This document shows, piece after piece, positions 1-7,899 of a stretch of 21,588 bases of DNA. Each line of letters opens with the position of its first letter. Positions within the stretch are counted from its first letter, which is position 1. The notes under the pieces are model-generated. The model did not search any database and was not told where the DNA came from. It saw only the letters and a program-made list of their open reading frames with translations. Origin of the DNA: Amoebophrya sp. AT5.2 (lineage: Eukaryota > Sar > Dinophyceae > Syndiniales > Amoebophryaceae); the NCBI GenBank assembly GCA_005223375.1, contig RXOD01004488.1, forward strand, positions 1 to 21,588, read 5' to 3'. Both the position numbers and the translations under genes were made by a program.

Positions 1-1
1 T

Positions 2-2056
2 ACTACAGGAAACGAAACCAACGGTAGTAACGAAATCGAGGCGAATAGCAATTCGAGCTTGCTGGAGACCGGGAGAATCGCGATCGGACGCCGAAACAAC
101 GCTGCCGCTTCAGATTCTGCGACGGCTTTGGGAGAGGGGCGCGGTGGGCGTGTGGGTAACACTGCGTTCGAAAACGACGTTGTAGGATACGGTGCACCAG
201 CGAGCAATGCAGTAGGGAACGACGTACAAGGGGACAATGCAGTAGGGAACGGTGCACCAGCGAGCAATGCAGTAGGGAACGACGTACAAGGAGACAATGC
301 AGTAGGGAACGGCGGACCGGCGAGCAATGCAGTAGGGAACGACGTACAAGGGGACACTGCAGTAGGGAACGGCGGACCGGCGAGCAATGCAGTAGGGAAC
401 GACGTACAAGGGGACAATGCAGTAGGGAACGGCGGGCCGGCGAGCAATGCAGTAGGGAACGACGTACAAGGGGACAATGCAGGAGGGAACGGCGATCCAG
501 GGGACAAAAGAGTAGGGGACGAAACCAATCATCTCAGCCCGGAGGCGCAGAAACAAGTGGAAGAAGAAAGGGCGAAACGAAGAGCAGGAGCAGCGGCGAG
601 GAAAGCCGCCGAAGAAAGAGAAAAGGCGAGGAAAGCCGCCGAAGAAAGAGAAAAGGCTGCAGCAAAAAACGGTAAAAGTCCTGCAAAAAACGGGGAGGGA
701 CTCAAAGCCAACCACGAAAAAAACGCAGCGAACGCCAAGGCCAAGCTCCCGCCCCCGCTCACTCCTGACAACCCTACGTATGAAGGTGACGCTGTCGCGG
801 TTCGTTTTGCCGGGAGCGAGGACGACATTCCGCCTGGCTACGAGCAGGCCAAAGTCATCCGCATGGCGCGTATCGACGGCGGCACGACCGAGGTCTTCGA
901 AATCCAGTTTGAGAACGGGCAGCGGTGGCTCGCGCCGGGCACGGGGCTGCAGAAAATCGGGGACGATTCCCAGTTCAGGCTGTCCGACCTGGACAGACGC
1001 TTTAAGCGCCTGCTGAAGCCGCGCGGGGTTGAAAAAGGGTTTTTTCGCGCGACCGAGTTGATGCTGCAGGGAATCGAGGACGAGCTGAGCCGAGAACCAA
1101 CCCCAGGGGACGATTCCCAGTTCAGGCTGTCCGACCTGGACAGCCGCTTCAAGCGCCTGCTGAAGCCGCGCGGGGTTGAAAAAGGGTTTTTTCGCGCGAC
1201 CGAGTTGATGCTGCAGGGAATCGCGGACGAGCTGAGCCGAGAACCAACCCCACTTCCCAAGAAGTTCAAGGTGCACGACCTGGTCACCGAAGGTCGCATC
1301 AAGGCTCCCAAGGAGGAGCAGGACACGGAAAAACAACGACTCGAACAGGGGCTGCCACCGGCGCGGGTGTCGTTGTCGGCGGAGGACATGCGGAAAGACA
1401 GTCGCTTCCAGCGGCTACTGAAGCAGCACGGGTTTGAAAGGGGCTTTTTTCGCGCGACCGAGTACGGGAACTGGGAAAATGCGTTCGCGTCGGAGTTGGA
1501 GGCGGAGCAGGAGGGAAAAACAGGAGTAGAGCGCTTCGAGCCCTCGGCGCAGGAGGAAGAAGCCGAGTCAGGGGCGGAGGGGCTCGGGATAGTGATTGCA
1601 GGGGTGAATGATGGGGGTCGCGCGAAGGGCGCAAACAGTGGTGGCGCGGCGGGGAAGAGCATTCTGGGGGGCCTGACGGGCGGCAGTGAAACTTTGTCTA
1701 CAGCCAACGCGATTTACCGGGTGCCGCGATTGCGGGGGAAACCACCGGTACCGACGCACGCGCCGGCAGTGACGCGGGCACGAGACGCGCTCTTGGGGGA
1801 TCAAACGAATGCATACGCGGGATTTGTGTTCGGTGATCAGCCGCGAAAACGAAGAGAAGAGGCACGCGGGGAGGGACTGCAACTGTCTCTGGAATCGACT
1901 GGGAAGGCGGTAGGTAAGTTTTTTGACGCGTTGCGCATACCGTGGAACATGTCACCGGGCGGTGGCGCTGGTTTCAAACCCTTTCGCGCGGTCCCCCTAA
2001 CGGACGAGGAGCTAGCGAATGCCGCGCCCGCGGAAGGGAGCGTGAGCGCGGAATGA
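2..2056 (+). CDS. Repeat-rich protein with Tudor/SH3-like segment and GFFRATE modules (5' partial)
   Basis: The frame is open from base 2 to TGA at 2054-2056. No ATG is available near the left edge, so the true start lies upstream. Order seen: a Ser/Asn-rich start; five 20-residue repeats built on NAVGN (191-490); a charged, probably coiled-coil segment containing ARKAAEEREK twice (about 540-660); a segment at about 770-958 of the form YEGDAVAVRF...EIQFENGQRW, which resembles small Tudor/SH3-like barrels of protist proteins; two near-identical 49-residue modules (961-1254) containing SDLD.RFKRLLKPRG and GFFRATE; a third diverged copy (about 1366-1500); then a Gly/Ala/Glu-rich tail. I do not recognise the whole protein. 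The Tudor-like assignment is by pattern only and no catalytic motif is visible. The long antisense ORF over this gene is a repeat-driven shadow. Confidence 0.7.
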   Translation, partial: TTGNETNGSNEIEANSNSSLLETGRIAIGRRNNAAASDSATALGEGRGGRVGNTAFENDVVGYGAPASNAVGNDVQGDNAVGNGAPASNAVGNDVQGDNAVGNGGPASNAVGNDVQGDTAVGNGGPASNAVGNDVQGDNAVGNGGPASNAVGNDVQGDNAGGNGDPGDKRVGDETNHLSPEAQKQVEEERAKRRAGAAARKAAEEREKARKAAEEREKAAAKNGKSPAKNGEGLKANHEKNAANAKAKLPPPLTPDNPTYEGDAVAVRFAGSEDDIPPGYEQAKVIRMARIDGGTTEVFEIQFENGQRWLAPGTGLQKIGDDSQFRLSDLDRRFKRLLKPRGVEKGFFRATELMLQGIEDELSREPTPGDDSQFRLSDLDSRFKRLLKPRGVEKGFFRATELMLQGIADELSREPTPLPKKFKVHDLVTEGRIKAPKEEQDTEKQRLEQGLPPARVSLSAEDMRKDSRFQRLLKQHGFERGFFRATEYGNWENAFASELEAEQEGKTGVERFEPSAQEEEAESGAEGLGIVIAGVNDGGRAKGANSGGAAGKSILGGLTGGSETLSTANAIYRVPRLRGKPPVPTHAPAVTRARDALLGDQTNAYAGFVFGDQPRKRREEARGEGLQLSLESTGKAVGKFFDALRIPWNMSPGGGAGFKPFRAVPLTDEELANAAPAEGSVSAE
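191..490 (+). repeat. Five tandem 60-bp units (20-aa repeat)
   Basis: Units begin at 191, 251, 311, 371 and 431, in perfect 60-bp register with few substitutions, and a decayed sixth starts at 491. Each unit contains two half-units beginning NAVGN, one followed by DVQGD and one by G(A/G)PAS, so the ancestral unit was probably 30 bp. The repeat keeps the reading frame. Confidence 0.95.
596..655 (+). repeat. Exact 30-bp tandem duplication in coding sequence
   Basis: Two identical 30-bp units (596-625 and 626-655) encode ARKAAEEREK twice. They lie in the Ala/Glu/Lys/Arg-rich, probably coiled-coil part of the first protein. Confidence 0.93.
961..1253 (+). repeat. Tandem 147-bp duplication of the GFFRATE module
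   Basis: Positions 961-1107 and 1108-1253 are the same 49-codon unit with only about three base differences that I can count: the Arg/Ser change in RRF/SRF, a silent TTT/TTC, and GAG/GCG. A third copy, recognisable only at protein level (RFQRLLKQHG, GFFRATE), follows at about 1366-1500. The first two are therefore a recent in-frame duplication and the third is old. Confidence 0.93.
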
Positions 2057-2565
2057 GCAGAACTCAAGCTACCACAACGAAAGATGAAGAGGTTTTGCAG
2101 CGGACCTGAAAAACTTGGTTTTGGCCCAACATCTTGACATTGACCGATGCAAAAACTGCGAAACTGCTCGCGATTACGGAAAAGGTACAGGAAGTGAAAG
2201 TCATCTTGCAAGCGTTCCTCGATCATGATGATCTGGCTCGTGGTACTGGCGACATGCGAGTTCGTTGTGCATGAACTTGAACAGATCCATCGAACGTCAG
2301 GATCATTTTTCTGTTTACGAACAACACGACTCAAAGTGATATTGTCGACCTCTCATTAGTGCAGGTAGTGGCGGGTCTCTAGGATTTCGACAAACATCTT
2401 GTGCCAAGCTAAGTACTCTCAAAAGCGCGACAAGGAAAACTGGTGAAAATGAGTTTGACCACTGCGAAGAGCATGCAGGATCGGCACCAAGTCCAAGCGG
2501 CCGGGCCACTATCAACGCAAGCATTCCTACTTTCGGGAGCGACTAATATTTCCGGAGGCCCATGA
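2057..2565. other. Spacer with exon-like fragments between the first two genes
   Basis: No complete gene is visible. Two short stretches look protein-like. At about 2099-2183, after a tttgcag acceptor-like site, a frame reads DLKNLVLAQHLDIDRC and is followed by a GTACAG donor-like site. From an ATG at 2449 a 38-codon frame runs to TGA at 2563-2565, in the same phase as the downstream ankyrin ORF. A GTACTC donor-like site lies at 2413. Either stretch could be a 5' exon of the ankyrin gene. Confidence 0.35.
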
Positions 2566-3834
2566 TCGGAGCCGGGAGTAGCCGCCGAACGCGATGGCCT
2601 GTCGGCGCCGTGCGCAAAGCCAGAAGATGGGGACGAACGTGATGAGGGGGCAACTGATCCCGTCGCTGCGATTGAACCCGAAGACGGAGAGCAAGGGCTG
2701 CCTTTCGCTTGGCTTGAGATGTACCTGGCCAATGACGACAACGATGGTGCGCTTCGCGTGCTAGATGAGGCGTTCGATGACGAGCAAAAAAAAATACGAG
2801 AAGGGGCGTACGGGACAAAGGGGTTTGAGAATGCTCGTGCTTACTTTGACTTCTTCCATCGCGACTCGTCGGTGTTGGAGCACTGCGTGGTTAACTGTGC
2901 ACACGATTGCGTCATCCGGCTTCTTGAGCGGAAAGAGATTGTCGATACGCTGCAGCTGGGATTAGGCGCCGAAGGTGAAACCCCGCTCCACCATGCACTG
3001 GGGGGGGAGCAGTACCACACCGCCAGGGCAATCATGGCACACCCGAGCTTCGATTGCCGAGGGACATCGCCGGATGTTGACCCCTACTATTGGACCAATG
3101 TGCCGACTGCGCGCTCTCTGTTTCTGAATAGCAATATTCCGGACGATTTACCTCTGAGCTTTCTTGCCAAGCCCGAGATTTTGGCTCCTTTTGGCAAGGT
3201 CGGGGACAGCGACTACGTGGAGGAAGGACTGTTGAATATGGAGCGCGTGAGTTATCGAGACGGAATCGGGGAGAACATTTTACATTTCTTCTTCCGGAAA
3301 GCAAGCGCGCGGGTATGCGAAGCGTTGCTGGCGCTGCGAGCGCCTGCAACTGGGTCTCGTTGTGTTTTGCCCCTTGCTCCGTCCGGGGACCAGCTGCAGG
3401 GCGAAATCCTGAATCGTGACCACCTCGCACTCGCGCTGACGAAACGAGCCGTCAACTCTAACTCAGCACCGACTTTAGACGGCATGACACCTCTACACGC
3501 CGCAGTTCAATATGCCGCGCCGGAGGTAGGCATTTTGTTCCTCGAGATATACGGCCACGTGATAGAGTGGAAGCTAAATCGCAGTGGCTTGTCACCTCTT
3601 GATGTACTGGAAGAACGTCGTCGTCGCGATGATCCCATTTTGAACGGAGTGCAACTCGACAAAAGCACGACCACATCGCGGGGCACTGGCTCAGTAATTC
3701 TGGAGTCCGTGTGCGACTCCGAGACAAGAGCGAAAAGCTGGAAAGTGCTCGCGCACCTGTTGCGTGAGAAGGCAGCAGCAATCGTTGATGCGACTGCAGA
3801 ATCGGTCCAAGTGGAAGATGTAGAGTACCCATAA
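2566..3834 (+). CDS. Ankyrin-repeat protein (start uncertain)
   Basis: The frame is open from 2566 to TAA at 3832-3834. The first in-frame ATG is at 2719, giving 371 aa, but about 50 acidic codons upstream of it (EPEDGEQG and similar) look coding. An unseen 5' exon spliced near 2571-2581 is therefore likely. Ankyrin half-repeats, numbered from the 2719 ATG: GETPLHHAL near residue 86, GENILHFFFR near 185, DGMTPLHAAV near 254, and RSGLSPLDVL near 288. Spacing between repeats is irregular and long, so this is a degenerate ankyrin array. Such repeats bind proteins. No enzymatic domain, signal peptide or membrane segment is visible, so the partner and cellular role cannot be told. Confidence 0.8.
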   Translation, partial: SEPGVAAERDGLSAPCAKPEDGDERDEGATDPVAAIEPEDGEQGLPFAWLEMYLANDDNDGALRVLDEAFDDEQKKIREGAYGTKGFENARAYFDFFHRDSSVLEHCVVNCAHDCVIRLLERKEIVDTLQLGLGAEGETPLHHALGGEQYHTARAIMAHPSFDCRGTSPDVDPYYWTNVPTARSLFLNSNIPDDLPLSFLAKPEILAPFGKVGDSDYVEEGLLNMERVSYRDGIGENILHFFFRKASARVCEALLALRAPATGSRCVLPLAPSGDQLQGEILNRDHLALALTKRAVNSNSAPTLDGMTPLHAAVQYAAPEVGILFLEIYGHVIEWKLNRSGLSPLDVLEERRRRDDPILNGVQLDKSTTTSRGTGSVILESVCDSETRAKSWKVLAHLLREKAAAIVDATAESVQVEDVEYP

Positions 3835-4534
3835 TGGGGAATGAAAGAACAGGCGAAGCTATCTTCATCTGCTTGAAGCTCTCTTCGTGTGCCTTCAGAT
3901 AGTGGGCGCGGGCGTGGAAGAAGGGCACCGCAAGGCAGCACCTGCTGAAGGAGCACAGAAGCGGAGATAGAAGAAATTAAAAGTATTACTGTTCTATTCT
4001 GTTACCGTCTTCTGTAGGAAGAATTGCTTCTCGCTCCCAAATCAGACTTTAATTTTTGATCTGTTTCTTTTCTTACCTCGCTCATTTCAGGATCTCAAGC
4101 TCTTCTCTTTCTCGGCTGCTTTAAACGTTCACCCCATCATGCTTTTTATTGTCATCCAGTTGTTTCCTTTTCCAGTGCTGCTGTTTGATAAACTCACACC
4201 TTTCTTCGGTACCTCCTGCTTCATGTGCAACCTCTTCGTTGATTAGTACTTCTACCACTCTACCTTTGCACGCATTCTTGAGGTACCTTTACTATTAATT
4301 TCATTTTCGAGCCACTCTTCCTGTTTAAGCACGCCTAGTAGCTTTCACCGTAGCTCCTGCGCTACCTCTTTCTTTGGTGCTTGCTCTGTGTGCCACGACG
4401 GATCCTCTGGCTGAAACCTTTCGCCCTCCCGCCCTGTCTGGTGGTGGTTGTAGGCGCGCGCGGAAGTGTGAGATTGAATGTAAATGTAAATGTACACCAC
4501 GGATTTTTATCCACAGTTTGTTATCACGAAGGAA
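3835..4534. other. Pyrimidine-rich spacer and probable 5'UTR of the next gene
   Basis: No coding frame is convincing over these 700 bases. The + strand is strongly C/T-rich from about 3980 to 4400, with several acceptor-like sites (ctcatttcag near 4090, ccttttccag near 4175, ttatccacag ending at 4516) and donor-like sites (GTACTT at 4246, GTACCTTT at 4284). This would fit a promoter plus one or more 5'UTR introns of the nucleotidyltransferase-like gene. The transcript structure cannot be fixed from sequence alone. Confidence 0.4.
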
Positions 4535-5188
4535 ATGGCAGCTATATTGGGTTTGGGGGCACTAGCGCTTTTGTATCTGTCTTCGCGTCAGAAAAAGGAA
4601 CCCCTGAGCGTGACCAATGGCGAGTTCTTGCACCTGGCGAATCTGAACGCGAATGGAGGACAGCATGTTGTGAAGGCTTTGAAGGAATTCGCTCGTCGCC
4701 TCACTAGCGTTGCCCACCAGCATCGCGCCAGTGCAGAACTCGTGGGTTCTCGTCGAAAGCGCGTGGCTGTGCCTGGGTCCGATGCGGACTTCAAAATCAA
4801 GTTTCGAGGTGGAAAGTGCAACGTATTGGATTGGTGCGCGTTTCGAAGAAGTTTGGCTGCTGAGTTTTCGCACGTGCGTGTGAAGAAAGACGGAATACTG
4901 CTTGTGGTGGATATCAAAGGAATTTCCGTCGACGTCGCCCCCTGGGATGCAGATTTCCTGCCGCCGACCTGGAGCACGGATGTAATCGTCTACGATGGCG
5001 CCGAGCAAGCATGTATTCGGGCTTTGAAGGTTCATGCGAAGCTACAGGAGAATTACTCCGGGCATCAGATTGAAAATGTAGTAAAGGAAGTTGCCAACTA
5101 CTGGAGAAGGGATGGTGCTGATGCTCTGCGATTGTATGGAGAGGCATGCGACGCATTGGGTGTCGCGCCGGAATACGTTCGCAAGTGA
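4535..5188 (+). CDS. Membrane-anchored nucleotidyltransferase-fold protein
   Basis: From the ATG at 4535 the protein is 217 aa. It opens with a hydrophobic stretch (AAILGLGALALLYLSS, residues 2-17) followed by basic residues, as in a signal anchor. Next come the hallmarks of the polymerase-beta-type nucleotidyltransferase fold: GS at residues 71-72, then D83-A-D85 in PGSDADFKIKF, and a third acidic residue D133 in ISVDVAP. The G-S/DxD/D spacing suits template-independent transferases (poly(A)-polymerase/TUT-like, OAS/cGAS-like or bacterial CD-NTase-like). It is much shorter than full-length members, with only a short helical C-terminus. An alternative ATG at 4490 would add 15 residues, but a good acceptor-like site ending at 4516 makes the 4535 start more likely. 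Substrate and product are unknown. Confidence 0.6.
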   Translation: MAAILGLGALALLYLSSRQKKEPLSVTNGEFLHLANLNANGGQHVVKALKEFARRLTSVAHQHRASAELVGSRRKRVAVPGSDADFKIKFRGGKCNVLDWCAFRRSLAAEFSHVRVKKDGILLVVDIKGISVDVAPWDADFLPPTWSTDVIVYDGAEQACIRALKVHAKLQENYSGHQIENVVKEVANYWRRDGADALRLYGEACDALGVAPEYVRK

Positions 5189-5522
5189 GCACAAGAAGAA
5201 ACTGTCTCATGTCGTCGACGTGGCAGACAGAAATGAACCCGATAGTACGCATCGCCCACCGAGAAGGTCATCTATCGACGGTCGCGGTTACCAAATCTCC
5301 TCGGAGACAGGTGTTCAGCCCGTTGTCGGTCGCTGTGGCTCGGACGCTAGCCTATTTAGCATGCGTAATCCGTCGCCTCCTCTGCAGCGTACCTCATTCA
5401 AAAAGAAAGCGATGGAGTCGTAGATGCTACGGAGGATGATTTCGACGAGGAGAGCAGCGCAGTTAGTTAGGAGTGCATAGCGATAGCACGAACGTGATTG
5501 TGTTTAATGTACGAGGGGGAAG
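5189..5522. other. Intergenic spacer
   Basis: No gene with family resemblance is seen in these 334 bases. Overlapping frames run into it from the preceding gene (one to 5423, one to 5439) but lack any recognisable domain. A late donor-like site (GTGAGC) at the preceding stop leaves a small chance of an alternative 3' exon. Confidence 0.4.
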
Positions 5523-6357
5523 ATGGCTGACGCCAACGTTTTGCCTGAAATACACGTGATCGGCGAACTGGAGCACGGAGTCCAGTTCGATGCGCACCAC
5601 GGTGAGGGAATTTTCGTGGAGTTCAACGTCTCGTGCGGGGACCAATGGTACCTACTGCTTCATCTGGACTTTCATGTACACTGGTTTTATTCGTTTACCG
5701 ATTCTCCCATTGCTCCTTGGACGATAATCCAGCTGCGTCTGCGCTGCATGACAAACAAACTGCAAATCACGACCAGGTGGGACCTGACGAAGAGCGCACA
5801 GCAGACACAAACGGCGTACGGCGACGAAGAAAACGAGGTCGTCTTCAACCACCCAATAGACCTGCACTTCGCGACGGCGTCAATAGCAGACTGGCCGAGA
5901 ATAAACTTCCAAGTCTTCAAGTACTACCACGTTTTTGGCTGACGCAATTTCCGATGACTTTGACCTCCTAGAAAGTGTGTCACGGCAACATGTTTTCTCT
6001 ACTACTTGTTGTAGCCAGTTCCTCTTCCACTTGGGCACCTGTAGCGACAACGCCATCTTGAACACCAGGCTCGACGTTTTCGGGCGAATGGACCCGTTGT
6101 CCGTGGGGTCCGTGAATCTACCGACAAGCCCAGGGAACTATCGGCTCGCGTGTCGAACCTTCTCCCCACTATCGCAGCGGTCACAGGAGGACGTCTACGG
6201 ATACTATGTAGGCGGGCGGCCACAGCTCGTGGAGCCCCTCGAGGTGCTCGACAGGAGAAGCAGCTCCACAAACCCCGAGCGAAGTCAGCTCATCACAGAA
6301 ACCTCAGGAACGCTCTTTTTGCACGTAGACGTGCTGTTTCGCAACGTGCCGTTGTGA
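5523..6357 (+). CDS. B9D2: B9 domain-containing protein 2 (ciliary transition zone), three exons
   Basis: Exons 5523-5647, 5777-5920 and 6069-6357 join in phase to give 185 aa, close to the roughly 175 aa usual for B9D2. Both introns are phase 2 (donors GTACCT and GTACTA, acceptors gaccag and caccag). The spliced protein follows B9D2 throughout: EIHVIGEL at the start, the aromatic GDQW before the first junction, QTQT, then HPIDLHFAT, WPRINFQVF, DVFGR, SPGNYRLAC, GGRPQL and a final FLHVDVLFRNV. B9D2 consists of one C2-type B9 domain and acts with B9D1 and MKS1 in the MKS module that gates proteins at the base of the cilium, so the organism very probably makes cilia or flagella. Intron 1 (129 nt) is a multiple of three with no stop in frame, so a retained intron would insert 43 residues. 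Confidence 0.93.
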
Positions 6358-6976
6358 CCAAGTCGCGATTTTGAAAGACGCTTTCTGCCCTGCACCGATT
6401 TGCCCATACGCGCGAAGCCGAGGTTTTATTTCGACCAATCGGAACGATCGGACGAATTCATTCGGTCGTTCCACTCGCCGCATGAGGCTTCTCCAAAAGA
6501 AATCAGGTGGAGCCTGGAAAACTTCTGTTCGCTCATTAGGACGTGCTCCGTTCCTTCGCCGCAGGATCGATATCATACTTCGTGCCGCTGTGCCATCTTA
6601 AGGTCATTCTTCTACAAATTGGGAAAACTTCAACTTCTGCAAATCAGAAAGGATAAAACGCGGGTCACAGATCAGCTGCTGCAGACGATCGTGTGTCGAT
6701 GAAACAAGTTGTCTAAGCCTAGCAGGCCCGCGCCCGCAAGAACCTATGAAGGCAAAAAGCAAGGCGACGTGTATCACTATCCCCGCATCACATTGATTCG
6801 CATACAGCGATCTCACGGCGACTGACTCATTCCATTTGCTCCTCCAGTCGTTCTTGTTTCATCTCGCATTTCTTCCCTCCGCGTGGGTCGTAGTAGCAGT
6901 GCTAGCAGCTGCAGCAATCGAGCTGCTTTTTTATCACTTTTTCCTGCGACTCATCGTAGCTCATTTTTGCATAGGC
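6358..6976. other. Spacer with a palindrome; upstream region of the cold-shock gene
   Basis: No gene is recognised. The region holds a 32-base imperfect palindrome at 6441-6472. Further right it becomes T/C-rich (about 6830-6974) and ends in an acceptor-like tttttgcatag immediately before the next start codon. The last 140 bases happen to encode a hydrophobic stretch in frame with the next gene, but without an ATG. I read them as untranslated. Confidence 0.45.
6441..6472. repeat. 32-base imperfect inverted repeat centred on GAATTC
   Basis: The arms start ggaacga and end tcgttcc. Position i pairs with 33-i at all but one position if G-U pairs are allowed, which would give a 12-bp stem closed by a short inner stem. 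It could be a DNA-binding palindrome, an RNA hairpin or a remnant of a mobile element. No flanking direct repeat was noticed. Confidence 0.6.
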
Positions 6977-7726
6977 ATGTCTTCCTCACAGCAGCAGGCA
7001 TCGCGCAAGCGGGCGCTGCTGTCAGCGCTTGCCGGCGGGCCAGCGCAAAAGAAAGTGGCAACAAGCGGTCAAGGTCAAGCCAGCGCCGACTCGAAGGCTT
7101 CTGGGGTGCTTACAGGCAATTCCGCGAGCGCTCCCAGTTCCGGTAGGTTGCCCAACGAGCGGTTGATCGAGGAGCATAAGCGGGCGGCGCTCGAGGCCGC
7201 CGGCGTACTTCCGAGAACTTCCGCGAAAAACGATTTTCATAAGTTAGGCGGCGGCGCCCCCGCGGCGGCTGTAGTTGGTAGCGGCGCGGCCGGACCCGGA
7301 GGAGCGCCCGCGGCGACGGCGGTAGCGCCACTGACGGCGTCCAGATTGGCGGCCGTGACGGGCTCCGCGCCGACGGCGAGCGGAAACACAGCGGTGAAGC
7401 CAGAAGTTATTAGTACTATCGCGGGAGGGCCGAGCGGGAGCAAGCTACCGCAGCGAGAGGTCGGGAAGGTCGAGGAATACGATAGAAAGAAGGGCTACGG
7501 CTTCGTGATATCGGAAAATCCGCCGGCCGGCGAAGCGGCGAAGGTGTTTGTATACCACACACACATCAAAACGGTGAACAGCTTTCGGTACCTGACGCCG
7601 GGCGCGGAAGTGTCGTTTCTGCGCGGCCACGACAAGGAGCGGGACGGACTGCCATGCTGCCTGGACGTACGGCAACGGGACGGGAAAACGCTGATCGACA
7701 ACGACGAAGGCCGAGGTGCAATTTGA
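6977..7726 (+). CDS. Cold-shock-domain nucleic-acid-binding protein
   Basis: A single open exon encodes 249 aa from the ATG at 6977. Residues 1-160 are low complexity (Ala, Gly, Ser, Pro) with a short Lys/Arg patch (ASRKRALL) near the N-terminus. Residues about 162-234 form a cold-shock domain: GKVEEYDRKKGYGFV carries the RNP1-type core (KGYGFV, residues 172-177), VFVYHTHI is the RNP2-type strand (190-197, usually VFVHHTAI), and YLTPGAEVSF matches the next strand pair. Such domains bind single-stranded RNA or DNA and often act in RNA folding or translation control. The domain is C-terminal here, unlike the usual N-terminal or stand-alone form. Phe/His substitutions in RNP2 may alter binding. 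The frame remains open upstream without ATG to 6836. Confidence 0.85.
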   Translation: MSSSQQQASRKRALLSALAGGPAQKKVATSGQGQASADSKASGVLTGNSASAPSSGRLPNERLIEEHKRAALEAAGVLPRTSAKNDFHKLGGGAPAAAVVGSGAAGPGGAPAATAVAPLTASRLAAVTGSAPTASGNTAVKPEVISTIAGGPSGSKLPQREVGKVEEYDRKKGYGFVISENPPAGEAAKVFVYHTHIKTVNSFRYLTPGAEVSFLRGHDKERDGLPCCLDVRQRDGKTLIDNDEGRGAI

Positions 7727-7899
7727 TTTTGTGAAAGTAGAAGTTCGTGTAAGTTGATAACATAGTGTTCTACGAAGGACGGAACTCTTAGGCTGCGTTC
7801 CATTGTGCCCAGACAGACTGGGAATGATTCGCCACAGCTGGAATCAATCTCCCTGAAAATAATTCTCGCGCAGTCGCCCGTCCGCAGACCTCGTTTGCC

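Noticed and set aside
110..1336. 408-codon minus-strand ORF over the first gene
   Set aside because: It exists because the 60-bp and 147-bp repeats are in frame and stop-free on both strands. Its sequence is a repetitive VPYCIA-type shadow with no domain.
1911..1922. GGTAAGTTTTTT, a textbook donor inside the first gene
   Set aside because: The frame reads through it with consistent composition to the stop at 2056, and no convincing in-phase acceptor and downstream exon were found.
6836..6976. Hydrophobic N-terminal extension of the cold-shock protein
   Set aside because: It is in frame but begins only at a TTG, reflects T/C-rich DNA and ends at an acceptor-like site just before a good ATG, so it is probably untranslated.
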